DNA of 64,000 bases from an uncultured Amphritea sp. (lineage in GTDB: Bacteria; Pseudomonadota; Gammaproteobacteria; Pseudomonadales; Balneatricaceae). Numbering within the stretch: position 1 is the first letter of the stretch; each line of letters begins with the position of its first letter. The stretch covers positions 62,001 through 126,000 of the forward strand of contig NZ_CAKZLP010000060.1 in NCBI RefSeq assembly GCF_937127095.1. The letters run 5' to 3'. The notes below the pieces were generated by a model. It saw nothing but the letters and a program-made list of their open reading frames with translations. It did not search any database and was not told the origin of the DNA. Shown here in pieces: positions 46,093 to 56,488 of the stretch. Position numbers and translations under genes: made by a program.

Positions 46093-47469
46093 TTAAATAA
46101 CCCGGCCACTGTTTAAGATCCCTTTAGGATCTAAGGTGTCTTTAAGTTTGTGCATCAGGGCGATCTCTTCCTCTGTTCTGGAGTGATGTAAGTACTTTCT
46201 CTTTAGCACACCGATACCATGCTCGGCAGAAATCGAACCCTGATATTCACCGACAACCGCCATCATCCTGGCAGAGATCGCCGCTAAATCGTCTGCTGAT
46301 CCCGTGCCGGCACAGATATGCAGATTACTGTCACCGATGTGACCAAAAATACGCAGTTTGATCTTCGGGAATGTGGCATAGAGCATCGGCTCTAAATGTT
46401 CCATAAAGGCCTGCATTCGATTGATTGGCACGCTGATATCGGTGTTAACAACCGGCCCCATGACAGATAACAGTTCGCCAATACTATCGCGTATCATCCA
46501 GAAAGAGTCCGCATCGGCAACGGATTGTGCTACGACGACATCGGTGGTCATCCCCTGCTCCATGGTCTGAAATAACACTTCGCTAAACATTTCACTATCG
46601 TGCTGATAATCCTGACCGCTGTATTCAATCAGGACATAAAAGGGATGGGCTTCCTGAAAAGGACTACGGGCCTGTTCTACGGTTTCTATCACGTCGTTAT
46701 AGTAGTTCGCCCACATCACCTCAAAAGAGCTAAGCCCTTCCCCCAGTGATGCATAGGTGTATTTCAGCAGTTTCAGAATAGTCGGGAAGTCCGGTGCCGC
46801 GCAGAGGGCCGTCTGAACAGATGTCATCTTTGGAAAAAGGCGCAACACCACTTTTGTCACGATCCCCAGGGTTCCTTCGGAGCCGATCAGCAACTGCTTC
46901 AGATCAAAACCGGCATTATTTTTTAACATCTTATTGAGTGAGCTGATAATGGTGCCGTCGGGCAACACCGCTTCCAGCCCCAGTATTAAGGCACGTGCCG
47001 ACCCATAGCGAATAACCTGATTACCTCCGGCGTTGGTGGCGACATTACCACCGATAGTGCAACTCCCCCGTGAGCCCATATCCAAAGGGAAGCACAGCCC
47101 AACCGCGTCGGCCGCTTCCTGAATCACCTGCAGAGGCGTTCCGGCATAAGCGGTCAGTGTCATTGAGTCCACATCAACCTCTATTACACCCGTCATTCTT
47201 TCCAGGGATATCGCCATCTCTTGCTCTTGTGGAACAGCACCGCCACTAATACCGGTCATGCCCCCCTGAATAACAATCCGCTGTTCTACCGCATTACACA
47301 GCTTAACAGCGGTGGACACCTCTGCTGTGGTCTTCGGTCTGACCACAGCCAGCGGCAGCATCCCCTCAACGCCACTCCAGTCGGTCTTACATCTGTCACC
47401 CATCGATGCACCGGTAAGTACCGCTTTGGGGCCGAGGTTTTCAGTCAGTTGTTGGAGGATATCGCTCAT
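46093..47469 (-). CDS. FAD-linked oxidoreductase, GlcD/2-hydroxyacid dehydrogenase type
   Basis: 458 aa, FAD-binding-4 domain (VRPKTTAEVSTAVKLCN, GGMTGISGGAVP, GSRGSCTIGGNVATNAGGNQ) and C-terminal FAD-oxidase_C (RIFGHIGDSNLHICA, SAEHGIGVLKRKYL). Oxidises a D-2-hydroxyacid; substrate not readable. ATG 47469. Three genes in the same direction may form an operon or neighbourhood with nucleotidyl- and phosphatidyltransferases. Confidence 0.88.
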   Translation of the reverse strand: MSDILQQLTENLGPKAVLTGASMGDRCKTDWSGVEGMLPLAVVRPKTTAEVSTAVKLCNAVEQRIVIQGGMTGISGGAVPQEQEMAISLERMTGVIEVDVDSMTLTAYAGTPLQVIQEAADAVGLCFPLDMGSRGSCTIGGNVATNAGGNQVIRYGSARALILGLEAVLPDGTIISSLNKMLKNNAGFDLKQLLIGSEGTLGIVTKVVLRLFPKMTSVQTALCAAPDFPTILKLLKYTYASLGEGLSSFEVMWANYYNDVIETVEQARSPFQEAHPFYVLIEYSGQDYQHDSEMFSEVLFQTMEQGMTTDVVVAQSVADADSFWMIRDSIGELLSVMGPVVNTDISVPINRMQAFMEHLEPMLYATFPKIKLRIFGHIGDSNLHICAGTGSADDLAAISARMMAVVGEYQGSISAEHGIGVLKRKYLHHSRTEEEIALMHKLKDTLDPKGILNSGRVI

Positions 47470-47689
47470 GAATTCACTTCTGCAGAGATAGTAAAAACAC
47501 AGATAATACACAAACATAAACAGGGAGGCCCATTATGTTGTCATTAATGGCTAGATGAAAACAGAACCGGGGCACTCTCTGGTTGAGAGCTATTTTTCAG
47601 ATACGCTCTTTAGACAAGCTTTTGAGATAAGCATTTAAAAAACCAAGCAGGATACTCAATCGTTAACAGAGTTCAAAACAATCAATTAC

Positions 47690-47706
47690 GGGGGTTTTAC
47701 TCCCCC
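47690..47706 (-). terminator. GC-rich hairpin after the nucleotidyltransferase gene
   Basis: GGGGG-N7-CCCCC about 22 bp after the stop; on the minus strand a few T follow further on. Weak candidate. Confidence 0.45.
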
Positions 47707-47727
47707 TGTTTTGCTCTACTGACGATA

Positions 47728-48174
47728 TCAGGACGCAAAAACCAGATTTGAATCGTTTGATTTATAGGGCTGGGTCATCACATTTTGCTTTATCGTCGAT
47801 GAGGATGTGCGCGGGTTGTAGGCCACTTGCCTGATCTGCTTGCCTTCCGATTCCAGATAGGCTTCTACCGCGACATTGTGAGGCTGGCTTCCCCAGTCTT
47901 CGCCAATCACGAAAATATCAGCACTTACCTCTTTGCAGCCGGATACATATTCAAGTTCATAGTATGGCAGCACAATATCAACACAACGCAACGCCCTAAG
48001 CATCTCCATCCGTTGTTCCAGCGGAATAACCGGCACATTGGGTTTGTAAGAGCGGACAACTTCATCTGAAGCAACGCCAACGGCCAGCACAGCCCCTAAT
48101 GACTTACAGTATTCGAGTAACGCAACGTGGCCTACATGCAACAAATCAAACGTACCTACGGTATATACAATCAT
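47728..48174 (-). CDS. Cytidylyltransferase-like nucleotidyltransferase (TagD type)
   Basis: 148 aa. TVGTFDLLHVGHVALLEYC gives the HxGH motif, with RTSSSTIK (ISSTxIR-like) near the C-terminus. This family makes CDP-glycerol, CDP-ethanolamine or similar. ATG 48174 aligns with the family start. Confidence 0.88.
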   Translation of the reverse strand: MIVYTVGTFDLLHVGHVALLEYCKSLGAVLAVGVASDEVVRSYKPNVPVIPLEQRMEMLRALRCVDIVLPYYELEYVSGCKEVSADIFVIGEDWGSQPHNVAVEAYLESEGKQIRQVAYNPRTSSSTIKQNVMTQPYKSNDSNLVFAS

Positions 48175-48246
48175 GGGTAGTTTATCCCCTCTTTGAATTA
48201 TTTTAAGTGCCGTTGGTAACGACACTGCTGCCAGTACTGTTACAGG

Positions 48247-48900
48247 CTATAGAAGCTGCCAACTGTAAATACTGGTGATTCCGAGCGTATAAAACGCCAG
48301 TAAAAAAACGTTTCTGGGATTGCCAGACAGTTTTGGGGTTTTAATTTGAGAAACATTCAGCACAGCAAGCCCTACGGCACTGACATAGAACAGCACAGCG
48401 AATATCTCCCGGGGAATAACGCCCTCCAGGAGAAAGATAAACACCAGCAAAATGCTGTTGTTATCCATGGCAAGGCCGGTGTATCTGGACTGGTCTGACA
48501 AACCATAGGTACTGAAGTAACTCAGGCGTATCGCGCTGGCAGCAATGACAATGAAAGCCGCAGGCAGAAAGACAGGATCAAACTGTCCATAACTCAATAA
48601 AAGAATTGCGGGGGTGACGCCATAGCTGACAATATCTATTACCAGATCCAGCTGACCACCAAAAATCCGGTCATTGCCGGTACGCCCCTTCATGCGTCGC
48701 GCCACCAGACCATCGGCCCAGTCGAAGGCAACGGCCCATATCATGCCGATCATCGCGGCTTCATACACGCCGAGAATACAGAAATAGATCGCAGATAGTG
48801 TGCAGGCCAGGCCCGCAAGTGAGCAGAGATTAGGCAGGTCTTTCACATAGGAAAGAATCGCGGGTTGTAGTTCATGAACGTCTTCAGTAGTGGTAGTCAT
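48247..48900 (-). CDS. CDP-alcohol phosphatidyltransferase
   Basis: 217 aa, about six membrane segments. Catalytic signature D-x2-D-G-x2-A-R is intact (DWADGLVARR) and followed by G-x3-D-x3-D (GGQLDLVID), but with 12 instead of 8 residues between AR and the Gly, a four-residue insertion. Resembles phosphatidylserine synthase types (LDLVIDIVSYG). Product unknown. Adjacent nucleotidyltransferase suggests a dedicated CDP-alcohol. Confidence 0.88.
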   Translation of the reverse strand: MTTTTEDVHELQPAILSYVKDLPNLCSLAGLACTLSAIYFCILGVYEAAMIGMIWAVAFDWADGLVARRMKGRTGNDRIFGGQLDLVIDIVSYGVTPAILLLSYGQFDPVFLPAAFIVIAASAIRLSYFSTYGLSDQSRYTGLAMDNNSILLVFIFLLEGVIPREIFAVLFYVSAVGLAVLNVSQIKTPKLSGNPRNVFLLAFYTLGITSIYSWQLL

Positions 48901-49283
48901 GGTGCTCCTGAGAGAAAAGGAAAAATCAACAACGCACCATCACTCGCTGAAAAATCATGGGCAGCAGCTGCTCAACATCAGAGATATGCGAACAATCGGG
49001 CCATTCCCATAGGTACTGAGAAGCACTGATAGTCGGTGCGAAAATCTACTCTATTTGCGTACAGGCAAATAGGTGAAAAAGGGTCGAAAAATGCGCTTTG
49101 AAAAGGCTCTTAAAGAAAGCTAAGAAAACAAGCTCTGGAAAAAGTCAAAAAAGCCGTGTCGAACAATAAAGCTAACAATAAGAAGAATAGCGGCGTGCTG
49201 GCCAGTAGGCCCGATGCAGGGGAAACTAACTCGTACACTATACCCGCTATTAGGTCGGGCTGACAGCGATAAGATGGAACTGC

Positions 49284-49314
49284 CGGTTTAATCGCTTATT
49301 CAGCGATTAAACCG
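49284..49314. other. Long perfect inverted repeat
   Basis: CGGTTTAATCGCT-TATTC-AGCGATTAAACCG, 13-bp stem in the 603-bp gap (48901-49503) between two divergent genes. No T-run. The rest of the gap shows no gene. Confidence 0.6.
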
Positions 49315-49503
49315 CTAAGGAAAATCAAATAAACCTGCCCATTTCCTAATCGCTTTTTATATCGCTGTTGTTTGTCACAGTATGTTGACATACTCAGGGG
49401 CTATTGGTGGAAGCTCTGTGCAACTGAACCCAGATTACTCGCCTGAATGCTGCTTTATTGGCACAACTCACCTGCTTAGGCAAAGGGTTTTACCCGACAC
49501 AAA

Positions 49504-50370
49504 ATGAATCTACTACACATCTCAGATATGCATTTTGGCCCCCGACACTGGTTGGGGAAAAGTGAGCTGTTGCTGGAAAAACTGAACAGCTATGCTGCCG
49601 ATATTGTCATCAACACCGGCGATAATACGACCGACGCTCTCGAAAGCGAGTTTGAAGCCGCTGGTAATTTTTTAAAGGCGATTAACTGCCCGCATATCGT
49701 CTCGATTCCGGGCAATCATGACAAACGCAATATGCGCAGTGCTGATTACTTTCGTCAGTATATCGACGATGTAGATGTCCTTCGCCCCCTGAATCGGAAG
49801 AATTGTAAGAAGAATAATATTTTTCTGCTTGGCAGTACCAATGGCATAAAAGACCATTTTACCGATATCAATTTCCTGAAAAACATCAGCATCAACGGTG
49901 AATCGATTCTGCTGGTCTGCCTCGATGCCAACTCGCTCTATGACGATAACGGATTTGTCGATAAGGAGATGCTGAGAACGCTGTCTGATGCTATTAGCAA
50001 AGCCAGTTATGATCGCATACTGCTGCTGAATCACTACTCCATCCTCGATACTGATTCAGATCCGCTGTTCAACTCAAGAATGGTTGTCGAATTTATACGC
50101 GAGCATAAAATAGAACATGTTTTCTGCGGCCATACCCATCAACTGTCGATTATGCGGTCAACCGATCTGTACCACCGGCACACCTTCACTCAGTATAAGA
50201 ATGGATCACTGTCCAGCAGTAATACCCCCAACGATACCAATATGTTCCTCTACTACGAGAATTTTGGCACCGACGCCATGGTTATCCATGTCGTCAGAGG
50301 GACGGTAAAAAACAGATCGCTGACGTTCAAGGAGGAGATAATCCCCTATTTTCCAGTCGCAGAAAACTGA
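49504..50370 (+). CDS. Calcineurin-like metallophosphoesterase
   Basis: 288 aa. Motifs HISDMHFG, NTGDNTTD, PGNHDKRN, LLNHYS and CGHTHQLS: all metal ligands of the family. Substrate unknown; class III cyclic-nucleotide or phospholipid phosphodiesterases share this layout. Confidence 0.9.
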   Translation: MNLLHISDMHFGPRHWLGKSELLLEKLNSYAADIVINTGDNTTDALESEFEAAGNFLKAINCPHIVSIPGNHDKRNMRSADYFRQYIDDVDVLRPLNRKNCKKNNIFLLGSTNGIKDHFTDINFLKNISINGESILLVCLDANSLYDDNGFVDKEMLRTLSDAISKASYDRILLLNHYSILDTDSDPLFNSRMVVEFIREHKIEHVFCGHTHQLSIMRSTDLYHRHTFTQYKNGSLSSSNTPNDTNMFLYYENFGTDAMVIHVVRGTVKNRSLTFKEEIIPYFPVAEN

Positions 50371-50375
50371 GATCT

Positions 50376-50404
50376 GGGACAGTCCTCAGACTGTCCCGCT
50401 TTTT
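50376..50404 (+). terminator. Rho-independent terminator after the phosphoesterase
   Basis: GGGACAGT-CCTCAG-ACTGTCCC then GCTTTTT. Confidence 0.85.
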
Positions 50405-50435
50405 CGCGCCACGAACAACGAGCAACGGCTTTTAG

Positions 50436-51728
50436 TTAACCGTCCGCAGCTTCTGCAGTAGAAAACGTCTCTTCAGAAGGATCTAGCAGAACCTCTCTGA
50501 CGATCAGCTCGCTGGCATCATCAACCCCTTCACGGTCAACAATCACCTGTTTCAGCTGTGGATTCGATGGCATCTCGTACATGCTCTTACGCAGCACAGA
50601 TTCCATAATCGAACGCAGCCCCCGGGCACCGCTGCCACGGGCGCAGGCCAGTTCCGCTATCCGTGTCAGAGCATCATCGGTGAACACCAGATCAACCCCC
50701 TGATAGGAATACAGCTGTCGATACTGTTTCTGCAGCGAGTTTTTCGGCTCGGTCAGCACCCGCACCAGCGCTTCGGCATCCAGCTCATGGAGGAAGGTGA
50801 CCACCGGGAAACGCCCGACAAACTCTGGGATCAGACCAAATTTCTGCAGATCTTCCGGTTTCAGCTCGGCCAGCAGTTCATCATGGGTGTGCTCTTTACC
50901 CGCCACAAATGCGGCCTGAAAGCCAATACCTACACCATCTGGACGTAACCGCCCTTTGACATGATCCTCCAGACCGGGGAACGCGCCGCCTACGATAAAG
51001 AGAATATTGGTGGTGTTGATCATCTCATCGCCGTTATCACCACGACGCCCACTTTTCGGCAATTTGACATCATGGCCTTCGACCATTTTTAGCAGAGCCT
51101 GCTGTACACCTTCACCGGAGACATCGCGGGTGGAGGCAGCCCCACCACTTTTATCCGCCAGCTTGTCCACCTCGTCGATGTACACGATACCCCACTGGGC
51201 GCGTTGCACATCGCCATCGGCAGCATCCACCAGCCGGCGCATAATCACATCAACATCTTCACCGACATAACCCGCCTGAGTCAGGGTGGTGGCATCGGCC
51301 ACGACAAAGGGTACACCGATCACCCGGGCCAGACTTTTCACCAACAGGGTTTTACCGGTGCCGGACGGGCCAACCATCAGCACGTTGGATTTTTCAAGTT
51401 CGACGCCGCCATCGATATCGGTAATCGAATCGTTGCTGTTAAGGTTTAGCAGCCGCTGATAGTGGTTATAGATCGCAATGGAGAGAATCTCTTTGGCCCC
51501 CTCCTGATCGATTACATACTGGTCCAGATGCGCTTTGGTTTCTTTAGGCGTCATCAGCGATTCAGACAGGTCATGTTGCTGCGCCTTCTGTCCCCAGCTG
51601 CTGGAAACTTTATAGGCCAGTTCAACACAGGCAGAACAGATAAAGCCTTCATTACCGGATATCAGCGGCACTTCGGCAGACTGCTGCACACCACAAAAAG
51701 AACATTTGATTTTTTCTTTATCACTCAT
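50436..51728 (-). CDS. clpX: ClpX-type ATPase of the nif operon
   Basis: 430 aa. Zinc-binding domain CSFCG...CSAC, Walker A GPSGTGKT, Walker B YIDEVDK, pore loop GYVGED and the ClpP-contacting IGF of GIGFQAAF. So it can probably pair with a ClpP, and one is encoded at 38.3 kb. In A. vinelandii a nif clpX sits at the same place after nifM. Possible turnover or remodelling of nitrogenase parts such as NifEN/NifB. Overlaps nifM by 4 bases. Confidence 0.93.
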   Translation of the reverse strand: MSDKEKIKCSFCGVQQSAEVPLISGNEGFICSACVELAYKVSSSWGQKAQQHDLSESLMTPKETKAHLDQYVIDQEGAKEILSIAIYNHYQRLLNLNSNDSITDIDGGVELEKSNVLMVGPSGTGKTLLVKSLARVIGVPFVVADATTLTQAGYVGEDVDVIMRRLVDAADGDVQRAQWGIVYIDEVDKLADKSGGAASTRDVSGEGVQQALLKMVEGHDVKLPKSGRRGDNGDEMINTTNILFIVGGAFPGLEDHVKGRLRPDGVGIGFQAAFVAGKEHTHDELLAELKPEDLQKFGLIPEFVGRFPVVTFLHELDAEALVRVLTEPKNSLQKQYRQLYSYQGVDLVFTDDALTRIAELACARGSGARGLRSIMESVLRKSMYEMPSNPQLKQVIVDREGVDDASELIVREVLLDPSEETFSTAEAADG

Positions 51729-52603
51729 GAATTCACCACCTGTGGCATCTCTGTCTGATGCGTAAGTTGTTCTTTAATCCACTGCCGCTGATAGATCGCT
51801 TGCTGTCGATCACGCAGTGATGCTTTGAGTTTGGGCATAACCTCTTCAAGTGGGACGGTGCGGGGCGGATTAACCTCGGTGCAATACAGCAGATGAAAAC
51901 CGATCGACGACTGCACCGGTTCGCTGATCTGCCCTGCTGGCAGCGTAAACAGCACCTCATCCAGCTCCGGATAAAGCTGTCCCCGTTCAACCTCGCCTAT
52001 CTTTCCTCCATGCAGTGCAGTCGGACATTCGGAGTGTTTTTGCGCTTGTTCTTTAAAGCGCGAGCGCTTCTTAAACACCCGGTCACGAATTTCACAGATA
52101 CGGGCAAATGCCTGATCCGCACTGTTTTCAGCATAATCATCATTAACCGTAATCAGAATGTGGTGCGCTGTGCGCCGCTCTTTGACAGCAAACCGGTCCG
52201 GATGAAAGTAGTAGAACAGCTCAGCTTCGGCATTGCTGACCTCGGGAACGCTGGCGGAAACCCGCTCAAGTGTGGCCTCGACCAGAAGGTCCCGACGAAT
52301 CCCCTCGCGGAGAAAATCCAGGGTCAGATCCGCCTGTTCAAGCGCATGATCGAACGCGATCTCGTTTTCATAGCGTTCCATGATCTCTTCAATCGATTTC
52401 TTCACCTGGCCTTCGGAGATAATCACCCCCTGGCACATGTCAGAACTCAGCACCGCCCGTTCGATCTCCATCTGATTGGCGATCAGCCGGGCCGCTTCTC
52501 TTTTCTGTTTTGCATCCAGTTGGTCAGGTGCGCACTCAAACTGACTCCACGACAGTTTGAACAGCGCATAAACCGCTTCTGTCTTGCCACCGGAATTAAC
52601 CAT
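51725..52603 (-). CDS. nifM: NifM, parvulin-type prolyl isomerase for NifH
   Basis: 292 aa. N-terminal helical SurA-like part and C-terminal rotamase domain ([45 protein letters not shown]). NifM matures NifH. ATG 52603 has GGAGGAGAC; the coding start overlaps the nifZ stop by 8 bases. Confidence 0.94.
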   Translation of the reverse strand: MVNSGGKTEAVYALFKLSWSQFECAPDQLDAKQKREAARLIANQMEIERAVLSSDMCQGVIISEGQVKKSIEEIMERYENEIAFDHALEQADLTLDFLREGIRRDLLVEATLERVSASVPEVSNAEAELFYYFHPDRFAVKERRTAHHILITVNDDYAENSADQAFARICEIRDRVFKKRSRFKEQAQKHSECPTALHGGKIGEVERGQLYPELDEVLFTLPAGQISEPVQSSIGFHLLYCTEVNPPRTVPLEEVMPKLKASLRDRQQAIYQRQWIKEQLTHQTEMPQVVNS

Positions 52604-53099
52604 AGTCTCCTCCTCGTGCCGCTTCGGTGCCTGGGTCAACAGAATCATCTGCATCCGCCCTTGCCGGTGCTGCTTCCAGCGCCCGTTCAGGAATGCAGAT
52701 ACTGTGGCCGTTGATATACAGGTTGTACTGAATATCACTCTGGTCTTCCCGCAGAACGCCCTCAATCTCACCCTGATCACCTTTACTCGCAATCAGTTGC
52801 TCACCCATGCGCAGATCGCACAGAATCAGCACTTTATCCCTGAACTCAAAGCGGTTCTGAATCCATTCGGCATCGGCAGCAATCAACTCCTCTTCACGAC
52901 ACCCGACGGTGCGCCCGGCCTCTAAAAAATGAACCCGGTAGATCAGCTGGTCCTGCAGGTATGTACCCACATCGTAAACACAGCCCACTTCACCCCGGCG
53001 CATCAGTAGTTCACCCACCTCTGTTCCCGGATAGGTACCGTCATTACGCACATTTCGGATTAATCTGACTTCACTGCCGTATTCATATTTAGGCCGCAT
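52596..53099 (-). CDS. nifZ: NifZ, P-cluster maturation protein
   Basis: 167 aa. N-terminal MRPKYEYGSEVRLIRNVRNDG and GEVGCVYDVGTYL are typical. NifZ assists P-cluster formation of MoFe protein. C-terminal tail (PARADADDSVDPGTEAARGG) is divergent and low-complexity. Confidence 0.93.
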   Translation of the reverse strand: MRPKYEYGSEVRLIRNVRNDGTYPGTEVGELLMRRGEVGCVYDVGTYLQDQLIYRVHFLEAGRTVGCREEELIAADAEWIQNRFEFRDKVLILCDLRMGEQLIASKGDQGEIEGVLREDQSDIQYNLYINGHSICIPERALEAAPARADADDSVDPGTEAARGGDYG

Positions 53100-53105
53100 A
53101 AGGCA

Positions 53106-53432
53106 TTACTCCAGAATCTGATCGAGCGGCACAAAAGTGGTTTGCGGGCCTTTCATATGGAACACCCGAAATACCTTTTCAGTCAGCGCATCGGAGCTGA
53201 CAAAATCCTCATAGGCTTTTGTCAGATACTCTTTATACGCCGCTTTATAGCCGTCCATATCGGCGACCTGATCCGCGTCGGGCAGATCTTTAAGGTAATC
53301 GTGGAAACGCTGCATAATGTGCAACCGGTTCACCTGTACCACGCTCTTATCGAACTCAATGTCGAAATACTCAAGAAAATCTTCAGCTGAACTGAGTTCT
53401 TCCAGGTCATCCATAAAAGTCATATCACTCAT
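53106..53432 (-). CDS. nifW: NifW
   Basis: 108 aa. FMDDLEELSSAEDFLEYFDI and VNRLHIMQRFHDYL are the family core. Stabilises/protects MoFe protein and interacts with NifZ. Followed by nifZ at 6 bp. Confidence 0.93.
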   Translation of the reverse strand: MSDMTFMDDLEELSSAEDFLEYFDIEFDKSVVQVNRLHIMQRFHDYLKDLPDADQVADMDGYKAAYKEYLTKAYEDFVSSDALTEKVFRVFHMKGPQTTFVPLDQILE

Positions 53433-53441
53433 CGTCTCACC

Positions 53442-53972
53442 TCATGCACTCATTCGTTGATCTAGCGAATAGATCCCTTTCTGGTTGTAAGCCACTTCTA
53501 ATAGCGACCGGGCGCCCAGGCGATCAGGGCTATCCAGTTCAACCACTTTTTCCAGCCGGTCGATACCCTCTTCAAGCTCTCCCAGGCGCAGACACAGATA
53601 ACCGCTGCCTTTCAGCACCAACAGATAAAAACGCACCATGCCAAATGACTCAACCATGCCGTAGGACAGATGCTGCAATGTCATCCGCCGCCAGCCCAGG
53701 TCAAAGCCAAACATCCGCCCGGAAACATCCAGCGCTTCCTCAGCAATACCCAGCGCCTCGATATAACGATGCTGGTAGTAATAAAACCGGTACAACGCCA
53801 CCAGCACCATCAGGTTATCAGGGGCCATAAAGCGCGCTTTCATCAGAAAAGATTCAGCCCCGCCATCGCCATACGCCTCTGCGGCCTGATTCAGTAATGC
53901 CATCACCTCTGGCGCTAAAGGCGCTTCAAAATAAAGATCACCGTCTTCAAAACTGTGCAGATCCATAATCAT
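53442..53972 (-). CDS. TPR-like nif-associated protein (Azotobacter orf type)
   Basis: 176 aa, tetratricopeptide-like helices ([40 protein letters not shown]). A comparable gene lies between cysE and nifW in A. vinelandii. Starts within the cysE stop (ATGA). Function unknown, possibly adaptor. Confidence 0.82.
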   Translation of the reverse strand: MIMDLHSFEDGDLYFEAPLAPEVMALLNQAAEAYGDGGAESFLMKARFMAPDNLMVLVALYRFYYYQHRYIEALGIAEEALDVSGRMFGFDLGWRRMTLQHLSYGMVESFGMVRFYLLVLKGSGYLCLRLGELEEGIDRLEKVVELDSPDRLGARSLLEVAYNQKGIYSLDQRMSA

Positions 53973-54772
53973 TCTCCATGCGCATGCGCATATTTCTTGC
54001 CGTCAGGGCACTCGTTGTCACATATATCGCTGTTGGGCTCACACTGACTGTAAAATTTAAACTGATAACCGACCTCCAGCGCGCCCTGCTTTTCCAGTTG
54101 CGCTTCAAGCTTATCGATCCTCTCCAGCATGCAGGCCATCGCCCGGCCGACAGGGTCGGGAATCATATGATGGTTAAGATTGATGCCGCCCGGCCCCGCA
54201 TTGACTTTTTGGTCGGTGACCACCCGACCCGGAATACCGACGACGGTGCCACCCTCGGGTACATTGCCGACAACCACAGAGTTCGCGCCTACCCTTGCAT
54301 CTGCACCAACGATGATCGGACCCAGAATTTTTGCGCCAGCACCGACCAGAACCCGATCTCCCAGGGTTGGATGCCGCTTACCTTTATTCCAGCTGGTACC
54401 TCCCAGAGTAACGCCGTGATACAACGTCACATCATCACCCAGTTCAGCAGTCTCACCGATAACAACACCCGCACCGTGATCAATAAACAGCCGGGCACCG
54501 ACACGGGCACCGGGATGAATATCGACGTTGGTCAGCAAGCGCACCAGATAAGCCAGTAAGCGAGCACTGAAAAACCACTTAGCTTTCCATAGCTTATGTG
54601 CAAGCCGATGCATCAGAACCGCATGAACGCCGGGATAGGTCAGCAAAATCTCAAAGTAGTTTCGTGCCGCAGGATCACGGTCGAAGACGCAGTTCACATC
54701 CTCTTTCCAGGTCGCCCAAAGCCCCTTCGGACTGCTGGTCATCATTGGGATAGCCTCCATTTTCATATTCAT
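53969..54772 (-). CDS. cysE: Serine O-acetyltransferase (nif-linked CysE/NifP)
   Basis: 267 aa. Hexapeptide repeats: [56 protein letters not shown]. Makes O-acetylserine for cysteine, supporting high Fe-S demand. C-terminal extension rich in Cys ([18 protein letters not shown]) is unusual and might bind metal. Confidence 0.92.
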   Translation of the reverse strand: MNMKMEAIPMMTSSPKGLWATWKEDVNCVFDRDPAARNYFEILLTYPGVHAVLMHRLAHKLWKAKWFFSARLLAYLVRLLTNVDIHPGARVGARLFIDHGAGVVIGETAELGDDVTLYHGVTLGGTSWNKGKRHPTLGDRVLVGAGAKILGPIIVGADARVGANSVVVGNVPEGGTVVGIPGRVVTDQKVNAGPGGINLNHHMIPDPVGRAMACMLERIDKLEAQLEKQGALEVGYQFKFYSQCEPNSDICDNECPDGKKYAHAHGE

Positions 54773-54841
54773 CCGCGTCGCCCTGCACTATCCGCTGCAA
54801 TCATTAATACAGCACACTGCATGCCAGATTTGAGCGCGTGT

Positions 54842-56008
54842 TCAAAGTGCCACAATAGATGGTTCATAGATCTCTCCCGCAACCGGTAAAAGTTCTTCAC
54901 TGAGACGAATCAGCTCTATCGCGGAGAGACTTTGTTTATTCAGAGTGACCCGCTGACGGATTTCGGCCAGGAGGATCTCCGCCTGATCGCGGCTGAGTGA
55001 GATTCCCAATTCCTGATAGACATGTTTAACCGTGTTCGCTCCGGAATGCTTACCCAGCACCAACTGATGTGAGCGACCCAGCTTAAGCGGGTCAAGCCCC
55101 TGATAGTTGCGCTGATCTTTTAGTAAGCCATCGGTATGAATGCCGGACTCATGGGTAAAAACATGGCTGCCAACCACACTTTTCTGACAGTGAACCAGCC
55201 GCCCGGATGCCTGTTCAACCCGGGCTGAAAGGCTTGGAAGACTAGTGAAATCAACACCACAATCGATGCCGTAAAGCTGTGATAACCCGATAACAACCTC
55301 TTCCAGGGCGGCATTACCGGCCCGTTCGCCCAGACCATTCACGGTGGTGTTCACATGGGTGGCCCCGGCACAGACGGCAGCCATTGAGTTGGCGGTGGCC
55401 AGACCCAGATCATCATGGGCGTGCATCTCAATCTCCAGATCGGTCGATGCCCTCAGGTCGCTGATAACACTGAACAGAGAGAAGGGTTCCATCAACCCCA
55501 GAGTATCTGCATAGCGAACCCGTTTAGCACCGGCATTGGCTGCCACTTCAAACATGGTTTTCAGAAAATCAGGCTCCGCCCGCGAAGAGTCCTCACAGCC
55601 AACACTGACGCTAAAGCCCAGATCAACCACGGTTTTTACGTAGTAATCGATCTGCTGCAACACCCACTCTGGGGTTTTACCCAACTTATACCGGATCTGT
55701 TGTGCTGAAGCCGCGATGGAGAGATTGAGGGTATCCACACCGGTCGTTTTAGCCGCCGCAATATCGGTGTCACACATCCGACACCAGACCATCAACTGCG
55801 GACGCTGAGGCAGCGCAGCAATCGCACGGATCACCTCGCACTCAGCGCTTCCCATCGCCGGAATACCGATCTCCAGTTCAGGTACACCCGCCTGATGCAG
55901 TGCCTGTGCAATCGCGATCTTCTCATCCGCATTGAAAGCAACACCGGCAGTCTGCTCACCGTCACGGAGCGTAGTATCGTTGATTGTCACTATTCTGTTT
56001 GCAGACAT
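54842..56008 (-). CDS. nifV: Homocitrate synthase NifV
   Basis: 388 aa, HMGL/IPMS-type TIM barrel: NDTTLRDGEQTAGVAF, HAHDDLGLATANSM, NTTVNGLGERAGNAALEEV and GKHSGANTVKH. Makes homocitrate for FeMo-co. ATG 56008 has GAGG 9 bases upstream. First gene of the nifV-clpX operon. Confidence 0.96.
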   Translation of the reverse strand: MSANRIVTINDTTLRDGEQTAGVAFNADEKIAIAQALHQAGVPELEIGIPAMGSAECEVIRAIAALPQRPQLMVWCRMCDTDIAAAKTTGVDTLNLSIAASAQQIRYKLGKTPEWVLQQIDYYVKTVVDLGFSVSVGCEDSSRAEPDFLKTMFEVAANAGAKRVRYADTLGLMEPFSLFSVISDLRASTDLEIEMHAHDDLGLATANSMAAVCAGATHVNTTVNGLGERAGNAALEEVVIGLSQLYGIDCGVDFTSLPSLSARVEQASGRLVHCQKSVVGSHVFTHESGIHTDGLLKDQRNYQGLDPLKLGRSHQLVLGKHSGANTVKHVYQELGISLSRDQAEILLAEIRQRVTLNKQSLSAIELIRLSEELLPVAGEIYEPSIVAL

Positions 56009-56089
56009 CAGGAACCTCACTGGACCTTATCGTATGACTGAGCTTACTAACGAAAAATGTGTTAATTCGCGTTCATTGCATAGGGATAC

Positions 56090-56105
56090 TGCAAACTACA
56101 TTCCA
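56090..56105 (-). promoter_or_regulatory. sigma-54 promoter of nifV operon
   Basis: Minus strand TGGAATGTAGTTTGCA: GG-N10-GC intact, C at -24 replaced by A; about 80 bp before nifV. Confidence 0.8.
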
Positions 56106-56177
56106 AGTAATAATATCTTTATAAACAATCAGTTATAAAAAACTTACATTCGACAACACACAACAAAGCTGAGTCTT

Positions 56178-56193
56178 TGTCAGAAATGCTACA
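56178..56193. promoter_or_regulatory. NifA activator site (nifV)
   Basis: TGT-CAGAAATGCT-ACA, 72 bp upstream of the -24 element. The remaining gap to 56488 shows only an inverted repeat ACGTCTGG...CCAGACGT around 56403-56453. Confidence 0.72.
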
Positions 56194-56488
56194 TAAGCAG
56201 GAAGGTGTGCTCCCGGTGAGATGAGCGCTCAACAAACGGGTTTACCCGGGGATGTTGAGAAGAAGAAAAAATATCATGGCATAACAGCATCGATATCATC
56301 AGAAGGACTGACTTGAATCGCAGAAAAACAGCGGTGACGCCGGAGAGGAACGCGGTCTTAAACAAAGGCTTTCCAAAACAAAAACTGTGTTTAACATCAG
56401 CAACGTCTGGTCGTACGTGATGGCCCTGTTAACGGCCTGCCAGACGTGCGGATGAGGGTGATACAGGTCTCTGTTATAAAGTCCGCAG

